A stretch of 64,000 nucleotides of DNA from positions 1,752,990-1,816,989 of the forward strand of contig OX638344.1 in assembly GCA_951813555.1 (NCBI GenBank), written 5' to 3'. Position numbers and translations under genes: made by a program. The first letter of the stretch is position 1. Every line of letters starts with the position of its first letter. The notes beneath the pieces were generated by a model. The model searched no databases. It was not told the origin of the DNA and worked only from the letters and a program-made list of their open reading frames with translations. This DNA is from an uncultured Acidimicrobiales bacterium (GTDB taxonomy: Bacteria > Actinomycetota > Acidimicrobiia > Acidimicrobiales > Bin134). Below are positions 26,393 through 34,749 of the stretch, piece by piece.

Positions 26393-27559
26393 CTACTCCC
26401 TGGCTAGCTTGAGGCGGTTGGAGATGTTATTTCGCTGGATGGCGGAGGAGCCGCCGATGATGGGCATGACCAGCACGTCGCGCACATACCGCTCCATGTC
26501 GAAGTCCTCGACGTAGCCGTAGGCTCCCATCACCTGCTGCATCGACAACACAATGTCCTTGGCGGTGTCGCACACGAACAGCTTGGCCATCGAGGTCTCC
26601 ACCGACGCTGGCTCCTCGTTATCCAGCAATTGGGCGGCGTGGTAGGTCATCAGCCGGGAGGCCAGCAGGCGAGTGCGGGCCTCGGAGAGCATGTGGCGGA
26701 TGGACTGGTGGCTGCTGATGGGCTTGCCGAACTGAACCCGCTCTTGGGCGTAGCTCCAGGCGTCCTCGACCGCCCCGGTGGCGATGCCCAAGGCCATGGC
26801 CGCCACCTCGATCTTCTCCACATCCAGTCCCGGTCCGGCCAGCTTGGCCCATCCCTGGTTCCAGCCCTCGTCGCCGCCCACGATGTTGTCGGTGGGCACC
26901 TTCACATCGCTGAAGGTGACATCGGTGGTCATCGACCCTTTGAGGCCCATGGCGTGCTGGGGCTCGATGGTCACCCCCGGCGATGAGGGCGGAATCAGCA
27001 CGAACGACAGGTTGTGGTAGCGCTCCCCGCCGGGATTGCTGTTGACCAGTGCGTAGATGTAGTCGGTATAGGTGGTGCCCGAGCAGAACCGCTTGGCCCC
27101 GTTTATGCGCACCACGTCGCCGTCGCGGATTGCTGTGGTGGCCACGCTGGCCAGATCGGAGCCCACGTCGGGCTCGGTCAGCCCGTAGGAGAACAGCATC
27201 TCGCCCCGGGCCACCTGGGGCAGCCACTCTTGGCGTTGGGCCTCGCTGGCCGTCTCCAGCAGATTCATCCCCGCGTAGCAGGCGCCGTAGATATAGCCGC
27301 TGCCCACGGCGGTGCTGCGGCGGCACAATTCCTCGATCACGATCATGGTGGCGGTGATGTCCCGACCCGACCCGCCGTATTGCTCGGGGATGGTGATGCC
27401 GAACAGCCCCAGATCGGCCAGCTTGTAAAGCACACCCCGGTCAAACTCGTTCTCGCGGTCCCACTGGCGGACCAGCTCTCGGGGCATCTCCGCCTCGACG
27501 AAGCGCCGAACGGTCTCCCGCAGCAGGGCGTGGTGCTCGGCTTCGGAGGGGTAGTCCAT
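26393..27559 (-). CDS. Acyl-CoA dehydrogenase
   Basis: A 388-residue FAD-dependent acyl-CoA dehydrogenase introducing a 2,3-double bond into an acyl-CoA. Visible are LFSYGLTEPDVGSDLAS (FAD/substrate contact), MGLKGSMTTDVTFSDV, and the C-terminal QVMGAYGYVEDFDMERYVRDV region near the usual active-site area. The start at ATG 27559 gives the normal family length. It lies between enoyl-CoA hydratase (eight bases upstream) and the phosphotransferase-like gene (six bases downstream). Acyl chain preference is unknown. Confidence 0.9.
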   Translation of the reverse strand: MDYPSEAEHHALLRETVRRFVEAEMPRELVRQWDRENEFDRGVLYKLADLGLFGITIPEQYGGSGRDITATMIVIEELCRRSTAVGSGYIYGACYAGMNLLETASEAQRQEWLPQVARGEMLFSYGLTEPDVGSDLASVATTAIRDGDVVRINGAKRFCSGTTYTDYIYALVNSNPGGERYHNLSFVLIPPSSPGVTIEPQHAMGLKGSMTTDVTFSDVKVPTDNIVGGDEGWNQGWAKLAGPGLDVEKIEVAAMALGIATGAVEDAWSYAQERVQFGKPISSHQSIRHMLSEARTRLLASRLMTYHAAQLLDNEEPASVETSMAKLFVCDTAKDIVLSMQQVMGAYGYVEDFDMERYVRDVLVMPIIGGSSAIQRNNISNRLKLARE

Positions 27560-27567
27560 GGCGGTTT

Positions 27568-28362
27568 CTAGCGGCCGATGAATTCGGGGGGCTCTTTGGC
27601 CATGAAGGCGTCGAGGGCGATCACGAAGTCCTCGGTCATCATGGTGAGGCCCTCGGTGGACGCAGCCCGGTCCACCACTGCATTGGCCACTTGGCGCAGC
27701 CCGGCGTTGATGGACGCTTTGGTGAACTTGATGGCCAAGCGGGCGCCGTCGCGCATCCGCTCGGCCATGGCCTGCACGGTGTCGTCGATGTCGTCGCTGG
27801 GAACGCACTCGGTGATGAGGCCGATCTCAGCCGCCTCGGGGGCCTTGATCAGATCGCCGGTCAGCAAGTAGCGCCGGGCCCGGGCGTAGCCCACCAACTG
27901 TGGCCACAGCAGAGCGCCACCGTCGCCGGCCACCAGTCCCACTGAAACATGCGGGTCGCCGAAAACGGACCGCTCCGAGGCGTACACGAAGTCGCAATAC
28001 AGCGCCAGCGAGCAGCCCAGCCCCACCGCCGGGCCGTTCACCTTGGCCAAGATGGGCTTCTCCAGGGTGAGCGCCGTTTCGGTGATGCGCCTGTCGGCTC
28101 GTATGACTCGCTCAACCTCGGCCACATTCCCCGCCATGCTGCGCAGCCAGGGAATGTCGCCGCCGGCGCAGAACGACCCGCCTGCGCCGGTGAGGATGGC
28201 CACGTCGGTGTCGGGGTCTTGATCCAGGTCGGTGAATACCCTGGTGAGGTCGTCGTGCAGCGTCGGATTGATGGCGTTTCGGGCCTCGGGCCGATTGAGC
28301 ACCACCGTGGTTATGCGATCGACGGTGGACACTTCCAAAGCGCCGTAGTCGTCGGGGTTCAT
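27568..28362 (-). CDS. Enoyl-CoA hydratase/isomerase family protein
   Basis: A 264-residue crotonase-fold protein. The oxyanion-hole segment is AILTGAGGSFCAGGDIPWLRSM and the second is KVNGPAVGLGCSLALYCDFVYAS. The position of the first catalytic Glu carries a Val/Gly-rich stretch (FGDPHVSVGLVAGDGG), as in several isomerase or thioesterase-like members, so hydratase activity is not certain. It leads the beta-oxidation-like operon and faces the DyP peroxidase across a 113-base divergent spacer. Confidence 0.87.
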   Translation of the reverse strand: MNPDDYGALEVSTVDRITTVVLNRPEARNAINPTLHDDLTRVFTDLDQDPDTDVAILTGAGGSFCAGGDIPWLRSMAGNVAEVERVIRADRRITETALTLEKPILAKVNGPAVGLGCSLALYCDFVYASERSVFGDPHVSVGLVAGDGGALLWPQLVGYARARRYLLTGDLIKAPEAAEIGLITECVPSDDIDDTVQAMAERMRDGARLAIKFTKASINAGLRQVANAVVDRAASTEGLTMMTEDFVIALDAFMAKEPPEFIGR

Positions 28363-28475
28363 GGTTTACCTCCAGTGGCTATTGGTGATCCCGAATTTTT
28401 CCGCTCCAAGATGCATCAGCGCAGCAATAGTGCCAGACTTCGCTAGAAGTCGACGTTTTCAAGGAGGAGAGGCGA
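28363..28475. promoter_or_regulatory. Divergent spacer between acyl-CoA operon and DyP peroxidase
   Basis: A 113-base intergenic segment expected to carry promoters in both directions. On the right it ends with AAGGAGGAGAGGCG, a strong ribosome binding site immediately before the DyP start. No clear -10/-35 pair or operator can be supported by eye. Confidence 0.35.
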
Positions 28476-29396
28476 ATGGCGACCTGCCAGCCGGCAATTT
28501 TCAACGACATGGGCAAGTACCAGTGGTACGTCCACCTCAGCCGTGGCGACGGCGCTGACTTGGGTGCAATCAAGTCGGCGATCTCCGATTGCCGCAGCAA
28601 CTGCGACGCTCTGGGAATCAACCTGGTAATCGGGCTCGGCCCCACCCTGTTGGCCGACTTGACCGATGACATTCCCGACGACTTCCAGCCGTACCACACG
28701 GTGGAGTCCATCGACGGCAGCGGCCGCGAGGCCAAGGGCACCCAAGAGGAGCTGCTGCTGTGGATGACCCACGACGAGAAGGATCTGGTGTGGAAGGCCC
28801 AGTGGGATGCCCGCATGGCCCTGATCGCCGGGGGTATGAGCGTGGCCCGGGAAACCCCCACCTTTATCTACGGCGAGAGCCTGGATATGACTGGTTTCAT
28901 CGACGGCACCGGCAACCCCGAAGATGAGGATCAGCCTGCCGTGGCCATCAGGCCTGACGGCGAAGCCGGAGCGGGCGGCAGCTTCATCATCGCCCAGCGC
29001 TGGGTCCACGACCTGGTGGCCTGGGAGAAGCAGGACGTGCCCACCCAAGAGGAGAACTTCGGTAGGACCAAGGCCGATTCCACCCGCCTGGACGAGCAGG
29101 CTCCCCACTCGCACCTCTCCCACGTGGAGCTGCGCGAGGGCGAGACCGCCGATGCATCCAAGCCCAAGCGGGACGAGATCGCCCGTCGGTCCACTCCTTA
29201 CGCCTTCCACGATGGCACCGTGGGCCTGTACTTCATGGCCTTCTGCAGGACCCAGGCCCCGTTCCGGGAGCGCATGGATGCGATGTACGGCCGCAACGGC
29301 CAGGTGCGCGACATGCTCACCGACTTCTCCAACCCGGCCTCGGGCAGCTACTACTTCGCTCCCTCCGTGGAGTGCCTCGACGCCAGCCTGGCGTAG
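28476..29396 (+). CDS. DyP-type haem peroxidase
   Basis: A 306-residue dye-decolourising peroxidase. The hallmark G-x-x-D-G motif with its distal Asp is FIDGTGNPEDED, and the proximal haem His is expected in the SHLSHVELREG segment, followed by RRSTPYAFHDGTVGLYF. It uses peroxide to oxidise bulky aromatic substrates or to act on haem. No Tat or Sec signal is present, so it is cytoplasmic or cargo of an encapsulin; no encapsulin gene is in the window, though the C terminus lacks an obvious targeting tail. A strong ribosome site precedes ATG. Confidence 0.92.
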   Translation: MATCQPAIFNDMGKYQWYVHLSRGDGADLGAIKSAISDCRSNCDALGINLVIGLGPTLLADLTDDIPDDFQPYHTVESIDGSGREAKGTQEELLLWMTHDEKDLVWKAQWDARMALIAGGMSVARETPTFIYGESLDMTGFIDGTGNPEDEDQPAVAIRPDGEAGAGGSFIIAQRWVHDLVAWEKQDVPTQEENFGRTKADSTRLDEQAPHSHLSHVELREGETADASKPKRDEIARRSTPYAFHDGTVGLYFMAFCRTQAPFRERMDAMYGRNGQVRDMLTDFSNPASGSYYFAPSVECLDASLA

Positions 29397-29411
29397 AGGG
29401 GGTCAACCACA

Positions 29412-29786
29412 GTGATTGTGGTTGACGCTATGAATGTGATTGGGAGTCGGCCCGACGGGTGGTGGTCTGACCGGGATGGTGCGCTGATTCGGCTGGTCGA
29501 AGACATCGGCGATGCTGGGGTGCCGGCTCTGGTTGTCGCTGACGGTCGTCCGGTACCCAGCCTGCCCGCCGGGCACCACGGCCCGGTCGAACTGGCCTAT
29601 GCCTCCCGCCGGGGCCCCAACGCCGCCGACGACCGCATCGCCCAAGAAGTGGCGGACATGGCCGATCCATCGTCGGCCACCGTGGTCACCTCCGACCGCG
29701 AGCTGGCCCGCCGAGTCCGCCGCCACGGCGCAGTGGTAGTAGGTGCCCGAGCCTTTCGCGACCGGTTGGATCGCCGTCTTCGGTGA
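29412..29786 (+). CDS. NYN-domain (YacP-like) ribonuclease-type protein
   Basis: A 124-residue PIN/NYN-fold protein with a GTG start. The acidic active-site pattern is seen in IVVDAMNVIGSRPDGWW, ADDRIAQEVADM and VVTSDRELARRVRRHG. Homologues include YacP/Rae1-type RNases that cut RNA. Its start lies 15 bases after the DyP stop, so it is probably on the same transcript. Its target and role are unknown. Confidence 0.75.
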   Translation: MIVVDAMNVIGSRPDGWWSDRDGALIRLVEDIGDAGVPALVVADGRPVPSLPAGHHGPVELAYASRRGPNAADDRIAQEVADMADPSSATVVTSDRELARRVRRHGAVVVGARAFRDRLDRRLR

Positions 29787-29834
29787 TAGGAATCCCCTGG
29801 TGGAGGCTAGTCGCGAGTTCCAGCATTTCTTCGG

Positions 29835-30077
29835 CTAAACCGCGGTCATCGACGTGGATTCGTCGAGTCGCTGTTCTAGGGCACCACGGACGAACTCAGA
29901 GAGGGATATTCCCAGTTCATCGGCTGCGACGATAACCCGGTCAAGTTCACTGCTGGGTAGTTGGAACGAGACCACGTTCCCGACTGGCTTGGTCACCACC
30001 ACCTCAATGGGCTCATCTTCCCACTCGTCGGGATCGTCACGGTGCTTGTGGAGTTCTGCGATCTCTTCGTCTGTCAT
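29835..30077 (-). CDS. Ribbon-helix-helix (antitoxin-like) DNA-binding protein
   Basis: An 80-residue protein. It opens with an acidic helix (MTDEEIAELHKHRDDPDEWEDE) and continues with VSFQLPSSELDRVIVAADELG and ISLSEFVRGALEQRL, a ribbon-helix-helix pattern as in CopG/BrnA-type antitoxins. ATG 30077 is chosen because AAGGAG lies six bases upstream; the frame is open to earlier ATGs without such a site. The start overlaps the stop of a 49-codon upstream frame as ATGA, a coupling typical of small two-gene modules. It could be an antitoxin or a stand-alone regulator. Confidence 0.65.
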   Translation of the reverse strand: MTDEEIAELHKHRDDPDEWEDEPIEVVVTKPVGNVVSFQLPSSELDRVIVAADELGISLSEFVRGALEQRLDESTSMTAV

Positions 30078-30223
30078 CTGAAACTCCTTCCTGTCTTGCT
30101 GTGCCATGCGATCTCTGCTGGGGAAGAAAACCATCCCGTGACCGCTCTCCACGTTCCGCCGCCGGTCTCAACGATACTCACTGTCCACCACTTCCCCCCG
30201 TCGTCTCGTCTGACCATCTGCAT
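30074..30223 (-). CDS. Possible 49-residue small protein upstream of the RHH gene
   Basis: A short frame from ATG 30223 (a second ATG two codons later). It reads MQMVRRDDGGKWWTVSIVE, then TGGGTWRAVTGWFSS and ends HSKTGRSFR. The stop overlaps the RHH start as ATGA. Basic and aromatic residues and this coupling fit a small toxin or partner protein, but no toxin family is recognised and the length is well below known RelE or BrnT toxins. The frame closes just upstream of the ATG, so it is not the tail of a longer intact gene. Confidence 0.35.
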   Translation of the reverse strand: MQMVRRDDGGKWWTVSIVETGGGTWRAVTGWFSSPAEIAWHSKTGRSFR

Positions 30224-30337
30224 GGTCGCAACACGATTCCCTCCGTCGCGGCGCCTACGTCCAAAGCTCGCAACTCAGCCATCTCCACCGTCCGGCCACT
30301 TGGAACCTCACCGGGTATTGCGCAAGGCTGATGCTGG

Positions 30338-31855
30338 CTAGGAGGGTGCGCCCCCTTCGACTTCGAGTGCTCTGAGGGCGATCCACAATTGAACTCGATC
30401 GCTGAACTGGGACAGGTCGTGGCCGGTGAGTCGTTCGATTTGGGCCAGGCGGTAGCGCAGGGAGTTTCGGTGCAGGTGGAGTTTGCGAGAAGCGTCTGAG
30501 GCAGAGGCCGAGACATCGAGATAGACGGATAACGTCCTGAGCAGGTCAGACCCCTTTTCGCTGTCATGGTCGATGATCGGCTCGAGGAGGTTCTCTGCCA
30601 TCTCGCTGATCGGCAGCTCGCGGTTGACTAGGAGGAGTGTTGAGAGGTTGAGCGGTTCGCACTCGCTGACTCCTGGGCCGTGCGTGAGCGCCTCTTTTGC
30701 CTCGAAGTAGCTGAGGCGGAATCCGTTGGCGCCTGTGTGCGACCCTCCGATGCCTATGCGGACGTCTGGGTCGATTGCGGCCAGTCGTTCTCGGGTGGCT
30801 TGTGCGAATTGATGGACTGGTTTGTCGGATGGAAGGACCGAAATGAGCTCGTCTCCTACCAGGGCGCTGACCGTGGGACCCTGGTCGCTGCTGATGAGGT
30901 CCTGGGGCCCCCAGGGCAGTGTTCGGATGCGCTGATCGGGTCTCAAGAGGGCCGCGGCCACGATGGTCGTCGGTCTGTCGAGGTTAACTCCAAATGCTTC
31001 AAGGCGCCTCACCGCGTCGCGATCCGGTATTCGCTGGCCGAGGAGGTCGGATACGACCTGGCCGACGAGTTCTCTGCGTCCTGTCAACTCTGCCTGGCGG
31101 CGGGAGAATTCCAGGGCGATGAGGGTCGTCGCATATGGAATGGCGTGGAGATCGAATGTCGGGTCGGCAGCCCGGACGCAGAGGAATGCCACGAGGTCGC
31201 CTGCCACCTCAATCGGAGCGACGGTGAGTTCGCTTGACTTTTCATCTTTGCCCTGTCGGCGGAGGTGCAGGATCTCCTCGATCGGCCAGAAGGCGGACTG
31301 GGGCTCGCTGGCCAATACTCGTCCATGGGAATCGATGACCGCCGCCGGCCCGCTTACTAGTCGGTGGAGGTGTCGAATCATCATGGGCAGCCCGTCGCCT
31401 CGGAGAAGCACTGAAGACAGGTCTTCGTGTATCGCAAGGCCCTGGCGGAGCAGCTCGTACCGCTCGGCGATGACCGCCTCTGCGACCACGCGTGAGATCT
31501 CGGTGAACGGCGTCTCATAGGGGACTTCGATGAGCGGCATCGCTCGGCGGCTTGCTGCCACCAGCATCTGGGGAGGAACGAATGGGTGGCTCATCCCTGT
31601 GCCGAACCCGATGGCTGCAGCATTGGCGTCGGCGAGGCGCTCGACGAACGACTCGTATCGGTCGTGGGGCCCCTCGAGCAAGCCCACACCGGTGGTCAGG
31701 ATCAGCTCTTTGCCGACGACGAACCGTGTGGGGTCAGGCAGTTCGGTGGGTGCGACCCAGTTGATTTCCCTGTCCAGCGCTGTCGCGTGTGGGTGGGTGT
31801 GAAGTACTAGCCCTTCTCCGAATGCATCGAGCAGCTCCCTCAACCGAAGAGTCAT
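30338..31855 (-). CDS. PucR-family transcriptional regulator
   Basis: A 505-residue PucR-type regulator. It has an N-terminal PucR sensor domain (about 5-125; INWVAPTELPDPTRFVVGKELILTTG), a central GGDEF-like/CdaR region, and a C-terminal helix-turn-helix (about 440-500; ASDASRKLHLHRNSLRYRLAQIE). Relatives control purine, amino-acid, GABA or proline catabolism in response to a metabolite. It is transcribed divergently from the aldehyde dehydrogenase-transporter-carboxylase operon across about 100 bases, so it is the probable activator of that operon. Confidence 0.9.
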   Translation of the reverse strand: MTLRLRELLDAFGEGLVLHTHPHATALDREINWVAPTELPDPTRFVVGKELILTTGVGLLEGPHDRYESFVERLADANAAAIGFGTGMSHPFVPPQMLVAASRRAMPLIEVPYETPFTEISRVVAEAVIAERYELLRQGLAIHEDLSSVLLRGDGLPMMIRHLHRLVSGPAAVIDSHGRVLASEPQSAFWPIEEILHLRRQGKDEKSSELTVAPIEVAGDLVAFLCVRAADPTFDLHAIPYATTLIALEFSRRQAELTGRRELVGQVVSDLLGQRIPDRDAVRRLEAFGVNLDRPTTIVAAALLRPDQRIRTLPWGPQDLISSDQGPTVSALVGDELISVLPSDKPVHQFAQATRERLAAIDPDVRIGIGGSHTGANGFRLSYFEAKEALTHGPGVSECEPLNLSTLLLVNRELPISEMAENLLEPIIDHDSEKGSDLLRTLSVYLDVSASASDASRKLHLHRNSLRYRLAQIERLTGHDLSQFSDRVQLWIALRALEVEGGAPS

Positions 31856-31958
31856 GCCTGATTGTGCAAGAGCATAGGACTTCTAGTCAATTCTGTGCGC
31901 TTTGGCCATATCGCTAAGGCGCAGTTCTCTTTATTGTCCTGGTGGCGGCGAATTGACC
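31856..31958. promoter_or_regulatory. Divergent control region of the PucR/ALDH island
   Basis: A 103-base, relatively A/T-rich spacer between the regulator (left) and the catabolic operon (right). An imperfect dyad GCGCTTT...AAGGCGC spans about 31897-31922 and could be an operator for the PucR protein. No -35/-10 pair is strong enough to call. Confidence 0.4.
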
Positions 31959-33413
31959 ATGGGGGGTGAAATGGACCAGACAGTGCTCTCGCTCGGCGAC
32001 CGGATCGTGGAGGCCGATGAGAGCGAAGACGTCTTGAACCCCTACGACGGCTCTGTGGTCGCGTCGGTGCCGTCATGCAACGCCGGACATGTCGACGAGG
32101 CCTGCAGAGTCGCCCGAGCGGCCCTCGACCGGGGCCTGCCGCAGGCGACACGCGCCGAGGTCCTCGAGCGCGCGGCGGCTCTGCTGCGCGTCCGGGTCGA
32201 CGAATTCGCTTCGACAATTGCGCTCGAGTCAGGCAAGCCGATTCGCACGGCCATGGCAGAGGCCACTCGGTGCGCTGACACCTTGGCGTTTTCAGCGGCG
32301 GCATGCCGGCTATTGGCGGGGGAAGCCGTCCCCATGGAGGCCTCGCATTCGGGCGCCGGCAGGATCGGCTTCACGATCGTCGAGCCGATCGGCGTGGTCG
32401 CCGCCATCACTCCGTTCAATTTCCCGCTCAACCTGGTTGCCCACAAGGTGGCGCCCGCGATCGCGGCCGGGTGCCCGGTGGTGCTAAAGCCGGCTGAGCT
32501 GACGCCGCTGTCGGCTATTCGCCTCGTCAGCCTTTTGTTGGAGGCTGGCCTCCCGCGTGACTGGATCACGGTAGTCACCGGATTGGGCCAAACAGTCGGG
32601 CGGGCTCTCGTCGAACACCCGACGCCGGCAATGGTCACATTCACCGGGAGTGCTCGCGTGGGTTGGGGCATCGCTGCTGCCGCTCCGAGGAAGAAAGTGG
32701 CTCTTGAGCTCGGATCGACGGCCCCTCTCATCATCGAGCCGGGAAGCGGTGTCGAGACGATTGCTTCGAAGGTCGGTGTCGCCGGGTTCTCGCATGCGGG
32801 ACAGAGTTGCGTCTCCACCCAGAGAATCCTTGTCCACTCATCTTTGAAGAGCGCCTTCGTCGAGGCGCTCGAGGCCGAAGTGAACAGGCTCGTGACCGGG
32901 GATCCGCTCGTTCCTGCCACTGACGTCGGCCCATTGATCACCGGGCATGAAGCCAAGAGAGTGGAGAACTGGATTGCCGAGGCCAGGGCTGGAGGGGCCA
33001 CCGTTGTCGTTGGGGGCTTGCGAGACGGAGCGATCGTAGAGCCGAGTCTCGTCACCGACGTCCCGCTCGAGTGCAGGCTTTGGAGGGAGGAGCTCTTCGG
33101 CCCGGCGGTTGCCGTAGTGGACTACGAGGATTTCTCCACGGCGCTTGAGCTCGCGAACGACACCGATCTAGCCCTCCAGGCAGGAGTCTGGACGCCGGAC
33201 GTGGCTGCTGCGCTAGAGGCAGTGCGCGCCCTCGACTTCGGTGGCGTGTTGATCAATGAGGTCCCGACGTACAGGGCCGACCAGCAGCCCTACGGCGGGA
33301 CCAAAGGCGCTGGGAACACACGCGAGGGTCCTGCCTACACAGTCCGCGAGATGTCGCGGGAAAAGTTCGTCATGTTCAACGACTTTGATCGCGGCCGCGC
33401 CTGCGGGAAGTGA
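31959..33413 (+). CDS. Aldehyde dehydrogenase (NAD(P)-dependent, possible succinate-semialdehyde type)
   Basis: A 484-residue aldehyde dehydrogenase. The catalytic Cys is in FSHAGQSCVSTQRILV, the general-base Glu in KVALELGSTAP, and the NAD-binding region in FTGSARVGWGIAAAA; the NFPLNL motif is near residue 145. It oxidises an aldehyde to the acid. ATG 31959 and ATG 31971 are both possible; the second has GGGGGTGAA just upstream. With the aminotransferase at 46241 it could oxidise the semialdehyde formed from an omega-amino acid (inference). It is the first gene of the island's main operon. Confidence 0.87.
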   Translation: MGGEMDQTVLSLGDRIVEADESEDVLNPYDGSVVASVPSCNAGHVDEACRVARAALDRGLPQATRAEVLERAAALLRVRVDEFASTIALESGKPIRTAMAEATRCADTLAFSAAACRLLAGEAVPMEASHSGAGRIGFTIVEPIGVVAAITPFNFPLNLVAHKVAPAIAAGCPVVLKPAELTPLSAIRLVSLLLEAGLPRDWITVVTGLGQTVGRALVEHPTPAMVTFTGSARVGWGIAAAAPRKKVALELGSTAPLIIEPGSGVETIASKVGVAGFSHAGQSCVSTQRILVHSSLKSAFVEALEAEVNRLVTGDPLVPATDVGPLITGHEAKRVENWIAEARAGGATVVVGGLRDGAIVEPSLVTDVPLECRLWREELFGPAVAVVDYEDFSTALELANDTDLALQAGVWTPDVAAALEAVRALDFGGVLINEVPTYRADQQPYGGTKGAGNTREGPAYTVREMSREKFVMFNDFDRGRACGK

Positions 33414-33463
33414 CAGACGAGAAGACCGAAATGGGTACAAGAACCGAGACAAGGAGAGGGAAA

Positions 33464-34726
33464 ATGCCCAAACGACAAAGAGCAATTATGAGGCTGATAG
33501 CGGGTCTGCTGGCCTTGGGCCTCGTCGCCGCTGCGTGTGGGGACGACGACACGTCGTCGGACACGGCAGGTGATGCAGTCCCCACGGCAGGTAGCGAAAG
33601 CGCCGCTAGCGACGGTGCTGTCGAGGAGCCTGAGCCCGAAGACGAGCCTGCACCCGCAGAGGAGCCTGAGCCCGAAGACGAGGCTGCACCAGCGGAGGAG
33701 CCTGAGCCCGAAGACGAGCCGGAGGCGGTTCGCGCTGATTGGGCCGGCACTTTGATCGAGGTGTGGTCTGTGCCATTCGATATGGGCAGCTCGCGCTCAA
33801 CGGTCGCATATGAGCCGACCACTGCAACACAGGAGTGGAACCTGTGCGTATCGTTCCCGCATATGAAGGATGCCTACTGGCTTGGTGTCAATTACGGGGC
33901 GGCCGAGGAGTCAAAGCGCCAGGGGGTCAAGATGACCCTTGTCGAAGCCGGAGGCTATACGGAGCTTCCGACGCAGATCTCGCAGATCGAGGACTGTGTC
34001 CAGGGAGGAGCGGACGCTGTCATCATCGGCGCGATCTCCTTCGACGGTCTCAACAACCTCGTCGACGAGATTGTCGCCAGCGGCATCCCGGTGATCGATG
34101 TGATCAACGGCATGTCTTCTCCGAACCTCACTGCCAAATCGCTCGTTTCGTTCGGCGAGATGGGCGCCCACGCCTGCAATTGGGTCGCAGAGCACGTTGG
34201 CGACGAGCCGACCACGATCGCTTGGTTCCCCGGGCCTGCGGGTGCCGGCTGGGTCGAAGCGGGTGACGCCGGTTGCAAGGGCGCCCTCGAGGGGACATCG
34301 GTCGAGATCGTCGACACCAAGTTCGGGGACACCGGCAAAGAGGCTCAGAGCGTCCTCATCGAAGACGCTCTCGCCGCGAACCCGGACATCGATTTCATCG
34401 TCGGCACCGCTGTGACAGCCGAAGCCGCCACATCGATCCTGCGCGACCGGGGACTCGACTCTGATATCGGCGTGGTCTCCTATTACTTCACACCTGGAGT
34501 TCACGAGGGGCTCGTGAGCGGACGGATACTGGCTGCGCCAACCGACTCGCCTGTCATCCAGGCACGGGTCGCGATAGACCAGGCCGTCCGAGCCCTAGAG
34601 GGACTCCCATTCGAGAAGCACGTAGGGCCGGAGCTCTTCGTCGTGGACGTCGACAGCATCGCGGGCTTCGATTCCACTTCGACACTCGCCCCAGACGGGT
34701 TCGACCCAATCTTCAGCGTCGGCTGA
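33464..34726 (+). CDS. Sugar-type ABC transporter substrate-binding lipoprotein, TorT-like
   Basis: A 420-residue lipoprotein. The signal peptide ends in the lipobox LVAAAC (mature Cys near residue 24), followed by an acidic low-complexity linker of Glu-Pro-Glu repeats to about residue 87. A periplasmic-binding-protein type-1 domain resembling TorT/RbsB follows (WNLCVSFPHMKDAYWLGVNYG, then GGADAVIIGAISFDGL). The start at ATG 33464 has AAGGAG upstream and gives a standard signal peptide. It would capture the transport substrate at the cell surface for the RbsA/RbsC-like proteins downstream. The ligand is unknown. Confidence 0.87.
   Translation: MPKRQRAIMRLIAGLLALGLVAAACGDDDTSSDTAGDAVPTAGSESAASDGAVEEPEPEDEPAPAEEPEPEDEAAPAEEPEPEDEPEAVRADWAGTLIEVWSVPFDMGSSRSTVAYEPTTATQEWNLCVSFPHMKDAYWLGVNYGAAEESKRQGVKMTLVEAGGYTELPTQISQIEDCVQGGADAVIIGAISFDGLNNLVDEIVASGIPVIDVINGMSSPNLTAKSLVSFGEMGAHACNWVAEHVGDEPTTIAWFPGPAGAGWVEAGDAGCKGALEGTSVEIVDTKFGDTGKEAQSVLIEDALAANPDIDFIVGTAVTAEAATSILRDRGLDSDIGVVSYYFTPGVHEGLVSGRILAAPTDSPVIQARVAIDQAVRALEGLPFEKHVGPELFVVDVDSIAGFDSTSTLAPDGFDPIFSVG
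33623..33722 (+). repeat. 36-bp tandem repeat encoding an acidic Glu-Pro linker
   Basis: Three in-phase copies of a 36-base unit begin at 33623, 33659 and 33695, each starting GAGGAGCCTGAGCCCGAAGA. They encode EEPEPEDE units plus a variable APAE-type spacer within the tether of the binding lipoprotein. The near-identical DNA suggests recent slippage-type expansion, so copy number may vary between strains. Confidence 0.85.
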
Positions 34727-34749
34727 GAAATGGGGAGAGAGACACCGGG

